The notes under the pieces are model-generated. The model was not told the origin of the DNA, ran no database searches, and saw nothing but the letters and a program-made list of their open reading frames with translations. A stretch of 43,654 bases of DNA, from assembly GCA_030648005.1 (NCBI GenBank), contig JAUSIP010000016.1:65110-108763 (forward strand), given 5' to 3'. The translations under genes and the position numbers were made by a program. Every line of letters begins with the position of its first letter. Positions within the stretch are counted from its first letter, which is position 1. Of this stretch, positions 24,027 through 34,801 are shown piece after piece. The stretch is from a bacterium (GTDB lineage: Bacteria > Patescibacteriota > Minisyncoccia > Phycocordibacterales > UBA12445).

Positions 24027-25258
24027 TAATATCCCAGAAGTCTCTTAGACTTATCATGTTCTCTAATCTTCTCGTGTGCCTTCGCCTCAATCTGCCTGAT
24101 ACGCTCTCGAGTAACGCCGAACTCCTGACCAACCTCTTCAAGTGTCCTCATCACACCATCGATCAAACCATGCCTCATCTCTAAAATCTTCCTCTCTTTT
24201 GGTGACAAGTCGTTTAGAATATCCTTGATCTGATCAGAAAGGATCCTGCGCGCTGACTGATTGTCCGGTGATATCATCTTATCATCTGCGATGAATTCGC
24301 CCAAAGTGGAATTGTCGTCATCATTACCAACCGGCGTCTCAAGCGACACTGTCCCCTGATCTATCCTCTCGATATTGTGGATCTTTTCTACATCCACGCC
24401 CATCTCAGTAGCTATCTCATCAGCTAGTGGATCTCGACCCAAGTCTTGGGCCAGCCTCCTGACAACCTGCTTGTATTTAGCAATCGTCTCAACCATGTGT
24501 ACTGGAATTCTGATAGTTCTGGACTGGTCTGCAAGCGCTCTTGTTATAGCTTGCCTGATCCACCAAGTAGCATAGGTAGAGAATTTATAACCTCTTGTCC
24601 AATCGAACTTCTCTACAGCCTTGAAGAGACCCAGGTTGCCCTCCTGTATCAAATCAAGTAGGGTCAAGTCGCTTGAACGGCCGATGAATTTCTTTGCAAT
24701 AGACACCACCAGTCGCAAGTTGGCCTTAACCAGAAGATTCTTGGCCTCTTCGTCGCCAAGCTCGATCTTCTTGGCCAAATCTTTCTCTTCCGATGCAGAT
24801 ATCAACTTATACTGACCGATCTCTCGCAGATACATCTGCACAGAATCCAGAGACGAAGTACCAAGAAGACCACTGCGGCCGTTGCGATCTGGGAGAAGGT
24901 CATCGGAGTTATCACCCAACAAACCGCCACTATCTAAAACATCTATACCCAAAGTAGACAGCCTCTCATAAAGTTCATCGAGAAAAAGCACATCTTCCTC
25001 GATCTCAGGAAATTCCTTTAAGATCTCATTGTAAGTCACGAATCCCCTCTTCTTGCCGAGCTGGATAAGGCGTTCAGCATGCTTCTCCCATGCGGCGGCA
25101 CCTTTGGGGGCAGACTTCATAGCTCCAACCTTCTGGTTTTTTGCAGCAACAACCACCTTGGCTTTTTTAATAACCTTAGGTGGTTTCGTCTTATCGCCTG
25201 CACCTACAGGGCGAGCAGACTTCTTTTTAGTTTTTTTAATTTTCTTGTCTTTAGGCAT
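24026..25258 (-). CDS. rpoD: Primary sigma factor (sigma-70)
   Basis: 410 aa. A Lys/Ala-rich N-terminal extension (1 to about 50) precedes a region-1.1-like helical part, then region 1.2 ([19 protein letters not shown]), region 2 ([29 protein letters not shown]), region 3 ([20 protein letters not shown]) and region 4 ending [18 protein letters not shown]. It starts 10 nt after dnaG: the classic dnaG-rpoD pair without rpsU. Recognises the TTGACA/TATAAT-like promoters listed here (inference). Confidence 0.97.
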   Translation of the reverse strand: MPKDKKIKKTKKKSARPVGAGDKTKPPKVIKKAKVVVAAKNQKVGAMKSAPKGAAAWEKHAERLIQLGKKRGFVTYNEILKEFPEIEEDVLFLDELYERLSTLGIDVLDSGGLLGDNSDDLLPDRNGRSGLLGTSSLDSVQMYLREIGQYKLISASEEKDLAKKIELGDEEAKNLLVKANLRLVVSIAKKFIGRSSDLTLLDLIQEGNLGLFKAVEKFDWTRGYKFSTYATWWIRQAITRALADQSRTIRIPVHMVETIAKYKQVVRRLAQDLGRDPLADEIATEMGVDVEKIHNIERIDQGTVSLETPVGNDDDNSTLGEFIADDKMISPDNQSARRILSDQIKDILNDLSPKERKILEMRHGLIDGVMRTLEEVGQEFGVTRERIRQIEAKAHEKIREHDKSKRLLGY

Positions 25259-25268
25259 ATAAATTTAC

Positions 25269-26984
25269 TTAATGTTTAATATTAGCAAGCTCTATGCTCA
25301 ACTCCGATGCCGACCGAAGGCATTTCTCTATCTCCTCCTGATCTCCGGTAGCTTCAGCCTTCTTAAGTTTAAATATAGCCTCGTTCAAACTTTCTTTCAT
25401 CACCTCTTTCTGTAAATCTAATGTGAGCTGACCTAAATAATCCGATATGTTCTGACTTCCACTAAATGACACCTCTGCTTCAAATATTAAACTATCTTTC
25501 TTGTCTTTCAAAATTTCGCCGAGCAAGAAATATTTGCCCTCTCCGACCACCTCTTTTATCTCTACCTCACACTTATCAAGATCATTATTAGTCGGATTCA
25601 ATGCTCTCTGCCACCAAACTATCCCGAGCATCTTCTTTAAGAGGAAGTCAGCTCTGGTGGTCTGGACTGTAATAGTCGACGGATTCTGCACGACTTCCAG
25701 CTTATCGATATTTTGAACTGCCGCATTGCCAATCTTCCGAAGCGCTTCCCAAACCGGCGCCTCATCTATTCCCAACTTTCTTGCTATGAGATTCACAAAG
25801 TGCGCCTGTTCGATACTACTTTTTATTCTTGCTACATAAGGTAGGACCAGCTTCTCAACCTCAATCTTGAACATTCTGGACTCATAATCTCTCGCCTCTA
25901 GTGTCTCAAGATAGAAATCTATAATGTGCTTCGCATCTTCTATCGCCTGAGTCCACTTGCTACCATCTTCAAGTATCAAGTCTGCTGGATCTATTCCGAT
26001 CGGCAATTTAGCAACCCGTACATCCATCCCAGAAGCCAGTGCCATATCTATCCCGCGATGTGACGCCTTAAAGCCGGCTTCATCACCATCGAAAGCGAAG
26101 ATGATCTTGTTGGACAAACGTTTGATATTCTTAATATGTTCTTCGGTCAATGCAGTACCGGAAACAGCAACAGTATTACTCTTGCCTGCCTGGTGCGACA
26201 TCACCAGATCCATCTGTCCTTCTACCAGAATACAGCTATCACTTGTTCTCATTAAGACCCGTCCCTTATCGAAGCCGAACATAATCTTGGACTTATCGTA
26301 AAGATCTGTCTGCGGACTGTTGATATACTTCGCTGCTTCTTTATCTGCAGATCCGAATATTCTACCCGAGAATCCGACAACCACGCCAGAGATATTAGCT
26401 ATCGGAAACATAATTCGGCTTCTGAATCTATCGTATATACCCTTCGGTGATCTAATTGCCAGACCTGTTTTCTCAATCTCCATATCCGTAAATTTTAATC
26501 CACGCAGATGGTCACACAAACTTCTCCAGCTATCCGGCGCGAAGCCAATCTGAAAAGTGGAAATCGTCTCGTCAGTCAAACCCCTCTTCCTTAAATACTC
26601 GATGGCCTCCGGCTTTTTCTTGAGCTCATTTCGATAAAAGAGAACGGCGTTCTCCAATAGAGCGATGAGTCGGCCCTTCTCAGACCTCATACCACTGTCT
26701 TCGTTGTTAAGTTTAACACCGGCCTTCTCCGCCAAAATTTTTAATGCGTCAATGAACTCTATGCCTTCTATCTCTTTCACAAACTCGAATATATCTCCAC
26801 CCTTGTTACATCCAAAACAGTGGAAGCTTTCGCGCACCGGAGACACGAAGAATGATGGACTTTTCTCATTATGGAACGGGCACCTGGCCTTCAAATTCCC
26901 TCCAGCCTTATCTAACTTTAAGTATGATCCGACAACATCAACGATATTAAGTCTAGACTTAATCTGTTCGACGTTTGTTGACAT
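25269..26984 (-). CDS. dnaG: DNA primase
   Basis: 571 aa. Zinc-binding domain with Cys35, His38, Cys56, Cys59 (CPFHNEKSPSFFV...CFGC); catalytic core with TOPRIM motifs VEGQMDLV and AFDGDEAG; a divergent C-terminal helical domain of about 140 residues for helicase contact. Primes replication with DnaB. First gene of dnaG-rpoD-cdaA. Confidence 0.97.
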   Translation of the reverse strand: MSTNVEQIKSRLNIVDVVGSYLKLDKAGGNLKARCPFHNEKSPSFFVSPVRESFHCFGCNKGGDIFEFVKEIEGIEFIDALKILAEKAGVKLNNEDSGMRSEKGRLIALLENAVLFYRNELKKKPEAIEYLRKRGLTDETISTFQIGFAPDSWRSLCDHLRGLKFTDMEIEKTGLAIRSPKGIYDRFRSRIMFPIANISGVVVGFSGRIFGSADKEAAKYINSPQTDLYDKSKIMFGFDKGRVLMRTSDSCILVEGQMDLVMSHQAGKSNTVAVSGTALTEEHIKNIKRLSNKIIFAFDGDEAGFKASHRGIDMALASGMDVRVAKLPIGIDPADLILEDGSKWTQAIEDAKHIIDFYLETLEARDYESRMFKIEVEKLVLPYVARIKSSIEQAHFVNLIARKLGIDEAPVWEALRKIGNAAVQNIDKLEVVQNPSTITVQTTRADFLLKKMLGIVWWQRALNPTNNDLDKCEVEIKEVVGEGKYFLLGEILKDKKDSLIFEAEVSFSGSQNISDYLGQLTLDLQKEVMKESLNEAIFKLKKAEATGDQEEIEKCLRSASELSIELANIKH

Positions 26985-26991
26985 ATTTTAG

Positions 26992-26997
26992 ATTATA
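26992..26997 (-). promoter_or_regulatory. -10 box (TATAAT) of dnaG
   Basis: TATAAT ends 7 nt before the dnaG ATG, giving a start at 26985, a 1-nt leader. The -35 (TAGCGA) is weak and lies in the 3' end of rpoC. dnaG may also be read through from rpoC, 8 bp upstream. Confidence 0.45.
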
Positions 26998-29900
26998 GAC
27001 TATCCGAGTCGATATCGCTATTATCTTCGGCTGGAGCGATGTCTCGCCTGAATCCGGTACCTGCAGGAATAAGTCTTCCAACAATAACATTCTCTTTCAA
27101 TCCACGCAGTGTGTCTACACCTCCCTGGATCGCAGTGTCGATCAAAATTCTTGAAGTATTCTGGAAGGATGCAGCTGACAGCCAGCTATGTGTAGTCAAG
27201 GATACTTCAGATATACCGAGCACCAGAGTCTCACCTGTCGCAACCTCTCCACCTTCGGCCTTAACTTTATCATTCTCAACAAGCATCTCAGAGTTCTCAA
27301 CAATCTCACCCGGAACAAATCTAGTATCACCGGACTCCTTGATCCTCTTACGCGACAACATCTGTCTAACGATCACTTCAATATGCTTTCTAGATATCGA
27401 TGCACCCTGTAGAGCATACACCTTACTTACTTCATTTAGTATGTAATCTTCAGCTTTCGTCTTACCTCCAAGAGTGAAGAGTTCTGAGATGTTTACCGAA
27501 CCATCCGTAAGAACATCACCCTTATTAACATGCTGGCCATTCTTAACTAAGATAGATCTGCTAAATGGAACCTCGTGAACAACAGAATTGTCTCCACCCT
27601 TGTCACGTTCCTCTGCATCTACCAATATTGTGATCGCCTTGTCCTTACCGTCATTAATTATCTCCATCACTGATCCGGAAGCTGTCGCAATAGTAGCGGC
27701 ATTTCTTGGCGCCCTTTTCTCGAAGATCTCTTCAACTCTAGGTAGACCCATAGTGATGTCTCCACCAACCTCCGATACACCTCCAGAGTGGAAAGTTCTC
27801 ATTGTTAGCTGGGTTCCCGGCTCTCCAATAGCCTGTGCAGCCACAATACCCACAACTTCTCCAAGCTTGATTGTCTCATGTTTTCCAAGATCCAAACCGT
27901 AGCACTTCTGGCAGATACCCTGAATCGCCTTACAAGTCAGGGGAGACCTGATCGTCGCCTCTTTTATTCCCTTAGCTTCAACCTCCCTAGCATCATACTT
28001 TGTCAGAAGTACACCCTTTTTAAAGAGTACCGCTCCTGAATCGTCCTTAATGTCCTTAGCCAAAAATCTACCTTTGATGATACCGCCAATACCTGAATCG
28101 ATACCGGAGATGTTATCTGTTGAGATCATTCTTCCTTCTTTGTCTCCGCAATCTTCGGTTGCAACGATCACATCCTGAGAAACGTCAACCAATCTTCTTG
28201 TAAGATATCCGGCCTTTGAAGTGTTCAACGCTGTATCCGCCAGACCCTTTCTTGATCCGTGAGTTGTAACGAAGTACTCCAGTGGAGACAGACCTTCTTT
28301 GTATGATGGTATGATTGGGAATTCCAGTGTATTTCCGGCTGTGTTAATGATCAATCCCACCATACCCGCCATCTGACTGATGTTACCGATAGAACCTCGG
28401 GCGCGGGACGTAACCATATCGAAGACTCCACCCCTAGAATCAAGTGTTCCAGGCATCAGTTTCTGAACCTCATTCCAGGAGCTTCTCCATGAGGCAATAA
28501 TCATTCTGTATCGCTCTTCTTCTGAGATAAGTCCTTCCTGGAAGTGATCTTCGATCTGCTTTATAGCTACATGAGCTCGAGAGATGATCTCCGGCTTCTC
28601 CTTAGGAACACTGACGTCTCCTATTGCCCAGGTAATACCAGATCGGGTCACATATTTGTAACCGAAATTTTTGATCTTATCCAAGATTGGAGGCACTGCA
28701 TCCGGTCCGTATCGCTCGATCAAGTCTTCGATCAGCTTCGCAACTTCCTTGCCTGTTATCTCGTGGTTCATGAAGGCAAAATCCGAAGGCAGTATACTGT
28801 TAAAAAGAATTCTACCCACCGTTGTCTCAAACACCTTGCCACGATTCTCCGCATATTTTGGAGTATCAGAAGCTAAGATCTTAACCTTGGATCTGAATCC
28901 CAAATAACCGAAGTCGTAAGCAGTAATGGCTGAATTCGGAGTCTGGAACATCATCCCCTCGCCCAAATCTCCGTGCATCATCTTGGTCATCCAATAACAA
29001 CCGAGAATAATATCCAACTTCGGTGTAACGATAGGGTCGCCGGAACCAGGCTTGAGCAAGTTCTTGTTTGAAGCCATGATCTCACGAGCCTCCTTCTGAG
29101 CCTCATCGGAAAGTGGTACGTGCACAGCCATCTGGTCTCCGTCGAAGTCAGCGTTGAAAGCCGAACATACCAATGGATGAACTTGGATAGCGTTGCCCTC
29201 TATAAGTATCGGCTGGAAAGCCTGAATACCGAGCCTGTGTAGAGTAGGAGCTCGGTTCAAAAGTACATATTTATCTTTGATAACCTCCTCGAGAATGCCC
29301 CAGACTTCCGGTACCCCGTCTTCAATCAATCTTCCGGCACCTCGGATGTTGAAGGCCAGCTCTCTCTGCAAAATTTTAGCAATAACGAAAGGTCTGAAGA
29401 GTTCAAGCGCCATGTGCTTCGGCAGACCGCACTGGTGGAGCTGGAGCTCAGGACCTACGACAATAACAGATCGTCCGGAGTAATCCACTCGCTTACCGAG
29501 CAAGTTCTGTCGGAAGCGTCCCTGCTTGCCTTTCAATATATCTGCCAAAGACTTCAATGGCCTTCTCTGTGACTGACTCATAGCGCCAGGTGAGCCTGTT
29601 GTATGCCTAATAGAGTTGTCAATCAGCGCATCTACAGCTTCCTGTAAGATTCTCTTCTCGTTTCTTGTGATTACATCGGGTGCATTGATTTCAGAAAGTT
29701 TTTTCAGACGGTTGTTTCGGTTGATTACGCGTCGGTAGAGATCATTCACGTCAGATGTCGCATGCCTTCCGCCCTCCAAAGCAACCATCGGACGAAGCGC
29801 CGGCGGAATTATCGGAATAGCCTTCAAGAACATCCACTCAGGGCGAAGACCGGCCTTCTTCATGTAACTTATAAGATTTATCCTTTTTTGAAGCTTGAGC

Positions 29901-30649
29901 CTTTCTGCTGTATTAACGGTTTCTAATTTTTCTGTCAGCTCTGCATATAGCTTCTCCAGATCAATATTTTTAAATGCTTTATAGATCGCTTCAGCTCCGA
30001 TATCTGACTCAAAAGTAGATCCGTATTTGAAAGAGAATTTGTGATGAGTATTCTCATCGAGCACCATTCCGACTCGAATAGAAGCTATCTCCTTCTTCAC
30101 CTCAGCGAAAGATTCTTTAATCTTTGTAACCGCCTCATCCGATGTAACGCTCTTGATCTTCGTCTTGAACTCTCTGTCAAGTTCGTGCTGGATATTCTGC
30201 TTAGCATCTTCATGCACCTGAGTTATAATATAACCCGCAAAATAAATAACCTTCTCAAGATCAGCAATAGAAAGATCTGACATCATACCAATCCTTGAAG
30301 GGATACCGCGCAAGAACCAGATATGTGCAACCGGAGAGGCTAACTCGATGTGTCCCATCCTCTCTCGTCTTACAATCGATTTTGTAACCTCAACCCCACA
30401 CTTCTCGCAAATAATATCCTTATACCTGATCCTTCGGTACTTTCCGCAATAACATTCATAATCCTTCTCCGGACCAAAAATCCTCTCATCAAAGAGTCCG
30501 CCTCGCTCACTTCTTTGTGTTCTGTAATTGATGGTTTCCGGCCTGGTGACCTCGCCATGTGACCACTCCATGATTCTCTCTGGAGAGGCTAATTTCAACT
30601 CGATGGCATTGAATTCCGCTGTTGTTTCTGTTGTTTTCATAGCCTTCAA
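26993..30649 (-). CDS. rpoC: RNA polymerase beta' subunit
   Basis: 1218 aa. Zinc site near the N-terminus (Cys66, Cys68, Cys81, Cys84), the catalytic [12 protein letters not shown] (Asp501, 503, 505), bridge-helix region (about 745-800) and the second zinc site (CQKCYG, about 885) are all visible. The C-terminal part has a short insertion region and ends in an acidic tail ([10 protein letters not shown]). Starts immediately after the rpoB stop. Confidence 0.98.
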   Translation of the reverse strand: MKAMKTTETTAEFNAIELKLASPERIMEWSHGEVTRPETINYRTQRSERGGLFDERIFGPEKDYECYCGKYRRIRYKDIICEKCGVEVTKSIVRRERMGHIELASPVAHIWFLRGIPSRIGMMSDLSIADLEKVIYFAGYIITQVHEDAKQNIQHELDREFKTKIKSVTSDEAVTKIKESFAEVKKEIASIRVGMVLDENTHHKFSFKYGSTFESDIGAEAIYKAFKNIDLEKLYAELTEKLETVNTAERLKLQKRINLISYMKKAGLRPEWMFLKAIPIIPPALRPMVALEGGRHATSDVNDLYRRVINRNNRLKKLSEINAPDVITRNEKRILQEAVDALIDNSIRHTTGSPGAMSQSQRRPLKSLADILKGKQGRFRQNLLGKRVDYSGRSVIVVGPELQLHQCGLPKHMALELFRPFVIAKILQRELAFNIRGAGRLIEDGVPEVWGILEEVIKDKYVLLNRAPTLHRLGIQAFQPILIEGNAIQVHPLVCSAFNADFDGDQMAVHVPLSDEAQKEAREIMASNKNLLKPGSGDPIVTPKLDIILGCYWMTKMMHGDLGEGMMFQTPNSAITAYDFGYLGFRSKVKILASDTPKYAENRGKVFETTVGRILFNSILPSDFAFMNHEITGKEVAKLIEDLIERYGPDAVPPILDKIKNFGYKYVTRSGITWAIGDVSVPKEKPEIISRAHVAIKQIEDHFQEGLISEEERYRMIIASWRSSWNEVQKLMPGTLDSRGGVFDMVTSRARGSIGNISQMAGMVGLIINTAGNTLEFPIIPSYKEGLSPLEYFVTTHGSRKGLADTALNTSKAGYLTRRLVDVSQDVIVATEDCGDKEGRMISTDNISGIDSGIGGIIKGRFLAKDIKDDSGAVLFKKGVLLTKYDAREVEAKGIKEATIRSPLTCKAIQGICQKCYGLDLGKHETIKLGEVVGIVAAQAIGEPGTQLTMRTFHSGGVSEVGGDITMGLPRVEEIFEKRAPRNAATIATASGSVMEIINDGKDKAITILVDAEERDKGGDNSVVHEVPFSRSILVKNGQHVNKGDVLTDGSVNISELFTLGGKTKAEDYILNEVSKVYALQGASISRKHIEVIVRQMLSRKRIKESGDTRFVPGEIVENSEMLVENDKVKAEGGEVATGETLVLGISEVSLTTHSWLSAASFQNTSRILIDTAIQGGVDTLRGLKENVIVGRLIPAGTGFRRDIAPAEDNSDIDSDSL

Positions 30650-33600
30650 TTAATTATCTTTTTTAATATTCTCCAGTTCGACATCCAGAGCCAACCCTCT
30701 TAATTCATTAAGTAGAACATTGAATGATGCCGGTACGTTCGGTGCTCTAACCTTCTCTCCCTTAACTATCGCATCGAAGGCTGCCGCTCGTCCAACGATA
30801 TCGTCAGATTTTATGGTCAGCATTTCTCGAAGAGTATAGGCCGCTCCATAACCTTCCAGTGCCCACACCTCCATTTCTCCAAATCTCTGTCCTCCACCCT
30901 GAGCTCGTCCGCCGAGAGGTTGCTGGGTGATGAGCGAGTATGGTCCGACGGATCTCATGTGGATCTTGTCTTCAACCATGTGGTGAAGTTTCAAAATATA
31001 CATATATCCGATAGCGATATGCTGTTCAAACGACTGACCAGTATGACCATCGAAAAGCTTAACCTTACCTGTCTCAGGGAAACCAGCGGCCACAAGCTCT
31101 GTCTTGATCTCCGCCTCTGTAACTCCCTGGAAAGGTGGCGTGATCGCCTGATAACCCAGTGTATTAGCAGCCAATCCCAAATGCATCTCGAAGATCTGCC
31201 CCAAGTTCATACGAGAAGGGACACCTAATGGTGTTAGGATCATATCAACAGGCCGACCGTCCTCAGTGTAAGGCATATCTTCAATCGGCAATATCTTAGA
31301 GATGATACCTTTGTTTCCATGTCGTCCGGCCAACTTGTCTCCAACAGAAATGTTTCGAAGCTGAGCGATCTCTATATAAATTTTCTTGATTATACCTGAT
31401 TCAAGTTTGTCTCCGCGGTCTCGTGAGAAAACCTTAACGCCGACAATCCTACCTCTCTTGCCGTGTTCCATTCGCAGTGATGAATCCTTAACATCCCTAG
31501 ACTTCTCTCCGAAGATCGAACGCAAAAGCCTTTCCTCTGGAGTCAGCTCAGTCTCCCCCTTTGGAGTAATCTTACCAACTAAAATATCATTCGGATGAAC
31601 TTCCGCGCCGACTTTTATAATACCGTCTTCATCAAGATTTTTAAGTCTTGCTTCACCAACATTCGGTATATCGTGAGTTGTAACCTCCGGCCCAAGCTTG
31701 GTATCGCGCACATTTACCGAGAACTCTTCAATATGAATAGAAGAGAATTTGCTGTTCCTTACTAATCTTTCAGAAATAATAATAGCGTCTTCGTAGTTAG
31801 CTCCGCCCCAACTCATGAATGCGACGAAAATATTCTGACCAAGAGCGATCTGCCCCTGATCAGAGGACGAGGTGTCAGCCAAGAGATCACCCTTCTTCAC
31901 CTTCTGGCCAACCTCAACCATCGGTCGCTGGTGGGATACGGTAAAGTTGTTTGTTCTGGAGAAGTTGACCAGGTCATGCTTATCTTCACCCTTCTCTCCT
32001 TTTATAGTAATAGATTTAGCATCCGCCTTAACTACAACTCCGTCGCGTTTTGCAAGAATCAATCGTCCTGTTGTTGTAGCAGCTTCAGATTCTATACCTG
32101 TGGCAACGAGTGGCGCCTCCGGTATAATACAAGGTGTAGCCTGCTTCATCATGTTGGAACCCATCAGCGCTCTGTTGGCGTTGTTGTGCTCGAGAAAAGG
32201 CACCATCGAAGTGGCGATAGAGAAAGCTTGGTTGGTTGCAACATCGATATAATCAACATTTTCTTTTGTAACCAATCCCGGGTCTGTATCAACTCGCGCT
32301 TCAATATTCTCTTCCAGAAGTTTACCGTTATCATCGTACTTAACGGCCGCGTGAGCAATATTATAAACCTCCTCTTCTAGAGCGTTCATGTGTGTTACTT
32401 CATCCGTAATCTTGCCATTCTTAACCTTAATGTATGGTGTCTCGATAATACCCAACTCATTAACCTTGGCATAAGAAGAAAGAGTTAAGATCAAACCGAT
32501 GTTCGGGCCTTCCGGAGTCTGGATCGGACAAACTCTTCCATAGTGTGAAGTGTGAACGTCGCGAACTTCAAAACCGGCTCGCTCTCTAGTTAAACCACCC
32601 GGTCCGAAGGCTGAAAGTCTTCGTAAGTGCTCAAGTTCAGACAAGATATTCTCCTGTCCCATGAATTGTGACAGTTGGTTAGTATTGAAAAACTCCTTTA
32701 TTCTGGCCTGCAGAGGTCTTGGGCTGACAAGCTGTATCGGGAGAGTTGTGTCTTCATCTACAGTAGACATTCTATCCTGGATGTTTCTCTTCATTTGAGA
32801 CATACCGACTCTCATCTTAAGCTGAAGCATTTCTCCGATAGCTCGTACTCTTCGTAGTCCCATATGGTCGATGTCATCTTCGGCTGCACCAGGGGTATTG
32901 TTCAGGTAGTTGATCTGGTTCAAAATAATAGCGAAGTCATCAAGCGAAAGTGTCCTAACAGCCAAGTCCTTCTCGCCAATCGGCTTCTCAAATCTCTTAT
33001 TGAAGCGGAATCGTCCAACTAAGGATAGGTCATAACGCTCTACTCCAAAAAGATCGTTGATGAACTCCTTAGCTGAAGATACGGTGACAATGTCGCTGTC
33101 GCGGAGACGCTTGTAAACTTCCAGATACGACTCGTCGATACTCTTAGCCGGATCCTTATGGAAAGAGTTTTTAATGAAAGGCACCCCGCCCTCAAATGCA
33201 GTATCGATATGTCCAACCTTCTCCATGATCTCTTTATCTGTGAGACCTGAAAAAATTCGCAACAAAGAAGAAATAGGGAATTTTCTTTTCCTGTCTACCC
33301 TCACGTACATATTGCCATCCGCATCAGACTCGATCTCTATCCAAGCGCCTCTGACCGGCATGATTTTAGCGCCGAAGTACTTCCTACCTTTGATCTCGTT
33401 AGTATTGAAAAAGACTCCGAAGCTTCTAGCTAGTTGTGGCACTATAACTCTTTCTACTCCATTTATAATGAAGGTGCCGTGGTCGGTCATGACAGGCAGA
33501 TCGGCGAGGAAAATCTCCTGCTCCTTCTCGTTGCCGTTCATCTTATTGGTCAGCTTGACTCTAATGCGAAGCGGCGCATCAAGAGAGAGCTTATTGGCCT

Positions 33601-33826
33601 TAGCATGGTGCTCATCAAACTTAGGCTGGTCGAGCTGGAAGTCCTGGAACTCAAGCTCGAACTTCTTGCCTGTGTAGTCCTTAATCGGCGAGAACTCCTT
33701 AAAGAGCTCAGCTAGACCAGTATCAATAACCCACTTGTAGGAGTTCCTCTGCATCTCTACCAAGTCAGGAAGCTTGATCATCGGCTTCTTGTACAGGGAG
33801 AAAAATTTCTTCTTTATCAGTTCCAT
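30650..33826 (-). CDS. rpoB: RNA polymerase beta subunit
   Basis: 1058 aa, far shorter than the E. coli protein and lacking its large lineage-specific insertions. The rifampicin region (LSQFMGQENILSELEHLRRLSAFGPGG) and the RHGNKGIISK and GGQRFGEMEVWALEGYGAA motifs are clear. In many bacteria rplJ-rplL precede rpoB; here no ribosomal gene does, and the gene has its own promoter and a structured leader of about 207 nt. No Shine-Dalgarno before the ATG. Confidence 0.98.
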   Translation of the reverse strand: MELIKKKFFSLYKKPMIKLPDLVEMQRNSYKWVIDTGLAELFKEFSPIKDYTGKKFELEFQDFQLDQPKFDEHHAKANKLSLDAPLRIRVKLTNKMNGNEKEQEIFLADLPVMTDHGTFIINGVERVIVPQLARSFGVFFNTNEIKGRKYFGAKIMPVRGAWIEIESDADGNMYVRVDRKRKFPISSLLRIFSGLTDKEIMEKVGHIDTAFEGGVPFIKNSFHKDPAKSIDESYLEVYKRLRDSDIVTVSSAKEFINDLFGVERYDLSLVGRFRFNKRFEKPIGEKDLAVRTLSLDDFAIILNQINYLNNTPGAAEDDIDHMGLRRVRAIGEMLQLKMRVGMSQMKRNIQDRMSTVDEDTTLPIQLVSPRPLQARIKEFFNTNQLSQFMGQENILSELEHLRRLSAFGPGGLTRERAGFEVRDVHTSHYGRVCPIQTPEGPNIGLILTLSSYAKVNELGIIETPYIKVKNGKITDEVTHMNALEEEVYNIAHAAVKYDDNGKLLEENIEARVDTDPGLVTKENVDYIDVATNQAFSIATSMVPFLEHNNANRALMGSNMMKQATPCIIPEAPLVATGIESEAATTTGRLILAKRDGVVVKADAKSITIKGEKGEDKHDLVNFSRTNNFTVSHQRPMVEVGQKVKKGDLLADTSSSDQGQIALGQNIFVAFMSWGGANYEDAIIISERLVRNSKFSSIHIEEFSVNVRDTKLGPEVTTHDIPNVGEARLKNLDEDGIIKVGAEVHPNDILVGKITPKGETELTPEERLLRSIFGEKSRDVKDSSLRMEHGKRGRIVGVKVFSRDRGDKLESGIIKKIYIEIAQLRNISVGDKLAGRHGNKGIISKILPIEDMPYTEDGRPVDMILTPLGVPSRMNLGQIFEMHLGLAANTLGYQAITPPFQGVTEAEIKTELVAAGFPETGKVKLFDGHTGQSFEQHIAIGYMYILKLHHMVEDKIHMRSVGPYSLITQQPLGGRAQGGGQRFGEMEVWALEGYGAAYTLREMLTIKSDDIVGRAAAFDAIVKGEKVRAPNVPASFNVLLNELRGLALDVELENIKKDN

Positions 33827-34033
33827 ACGGTTAATAAGTTATTATTAAAAATAACCCGTCAAAGTTGCGGGTTCTTACCTTCGGCGCTTTTGTCGCGAAG
33901 TTGTGTTTAGATAAGTTTGCAAGATTAAGCTTTCTTATCTCCAGAATAGCTTTATAGAATAAGGCGTATTCCAGATTTTCTGATAAATTGTACGGTATCC
34001 TTTACTACCATTAACTCAATCTTGCAAGGATTA
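33827..34033 (-). promoter_or_regulatory. Predicted structured 5' leader of rpoB (candidate cis-regulatory RNA)
   Basis: In transcript order: a 10-bp closing stem TTGCAAGATT (34027-34018) with AATCTTGCAA (33926-33917), starting 6 nt from the predicted 5' end and enclosing about 90 nt; inside it a hairpin GAATA/TATTC (33957-33971). Then CTTCG...CGAAG (33900-33896 with 33883-33879), extended by GC pairs with one bulged base; then AACCCG/CGGGTT (33853-33858 with 33868-33873), followed by ATTTTTAATAAT. The last hairpin and T-rich run look like a weak intrinsic terminator 26 nt before the ATG, suggesting attenuation. Nothing here matches a riboswitch I recognise. This explains most of the gene-free stretch 33827-34232. 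Confidence 0.5.
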
Positions 34034-34039
34034 ATTTAT

Positions 34040-34068
34040 ATCATATACCTCCTTGCCTTATATGTCAA
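34040..34068 (-). promoter_or_regulatory. rpoB promoter
   Basis: -35 TTGACA (34068-34063), 17-bp spacer, -10 TATGAT (34045-34040). Predicted start about 34033. Confidence 0.75.
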
Positions 34069-34093
34069 CCCAGTAGGTGGATAACTCCTTTGA

Positions 34094-34177
34094 CCCCATT
34101 AGAAGTCTGTGCATATAGAGCCTCTGTAATTTCTCTTATTTTTTTGAATGTTGAATACTTTGGACTTCTACACGGGG
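34094..34177. repeat. Imperfect inverted repeat upstream of the rpoB promoter
   Basis: CCCC (34094-34097) plus TAGAAGTC (34100-34107) pair with GACTTCTA (34163-34170) plus GGGG (34174-34177), leaving a small internal loop and a 55-nt AT-rich interior. It sits between the terminator of the small-gene unit and the rpoB promoter. No ORF or known RNA is recognised in it. Confidence 0.4.
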
Positions 34178-34182
34178 CACGC

Positions 34183-34214
34183 AAAAGAAAAAACCGTCTA
34201 CCTGGGGCAGACGG
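34183..34214 (-). terminator. Terminator of the small-orphan unit
   Basis: On the minus strand CCGTCT pairs with AGACGG over a 9-nt loop, followed by TTTTTTCTTTT. 18 bp after the stop of the 67-aa gene. Confidence 0.8.
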
Positions 34215-34232
34215 GGCGAATCATGAATGGCT

Positions 34233-34436
34233 TCAGCAGAAGCCGGCAGATGGGTCAGGTGTTTCGCAGATCTCGCAATAATAGTCGACAAACCTATGCT
34301 TGCATTGTCGCTCCAGAATCAGGAGCTCAGCTTCGTGGATAGACAACTCGCTATTGAGACCGCTGATCAACCTACGAAGTCTTTCAACTTTCACTCGGAT
34401 AATTCTACTGTGCGCACGAATCTCATCCTCTGTCAC
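34233..34436 (-). CDS. 67-aa coiled-coil orphan with a Cys/His-rich tail
   Basis: Reads as an amphipathic helix (about residues 3-42, Arg/Glu/Leu-rich) followed by CKHRFVDYYCEICETPDPSAGFC, four Cys and one His spaced like a small zinc knuckle. Start is GTG at 34436 with GGGAGGT six nt upstream; no nearby ATG fits. Last gene of the three-gene orphan unit. No function is suggested beyond possible metal binding. Confidence 0.7.
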   Translation of the reverse strand: MTEDEIRAHSRIIRVKVERLRRLISGLNSELSIHEAELLILERQCKHRFVDYYCEICETPDPSAGFC

Positions 34437-34465
34437 TGGCGCACCTCCCCCTTCAATAAGGTCGT

Positions 34466-34738
34466 TTATAAAGCCCTGAGATGAATCTGAGCCACTCTAT
34501 CCTTATCAATAACAATGTCCCCATATATATCAATCCAAGCGGTTAAACCGTTCTTGTCCCTCTTGGGGTTAGTTCTTGGTATGAAGTTCTCACTGGTAGC
34601 ATCTCCCACAATATTCCACCTATCGATAGGCTCCTCAAGATCTATGTCGTTAATATAACATCTCCAATGAAGTCCACTACCCTCTGCGATGTTCTTACCA
34701 TTGCCGGCAATTCTGATCCAGACACGCCTTCTGTTCAT
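34466..34738 (-). CDS. 90-aa orphan protein
   Basis: From the ATG at 34738, preceded by AAAGGTGA; an in-frame start at 34762 lacks that spacing. Begins MNRRRVWIRIAGNGKNIAEG, mixed beta-like pattern, two Trp in the first half, one Cys, soluble. No family recognised. Middle gene of the unit, 29 bp before the 67-aa gene. Confidence 0.65.
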   Translation of the reverse strand: MNRRRVWIRIAGNGKNIAEGSGLHWRCYINDIDLEEPIDRWNIVGDATSENFIPRTNPKRDKNGLTAWIDIYGDIVIDKDRVAQIHLRAL

Positions 34739-34801
34739 TATCTCACCTTTTTCCTTTTGCATAACAAAGCATAATCTATCGCGTTTTAAGCAAATTGTCG
34801 A

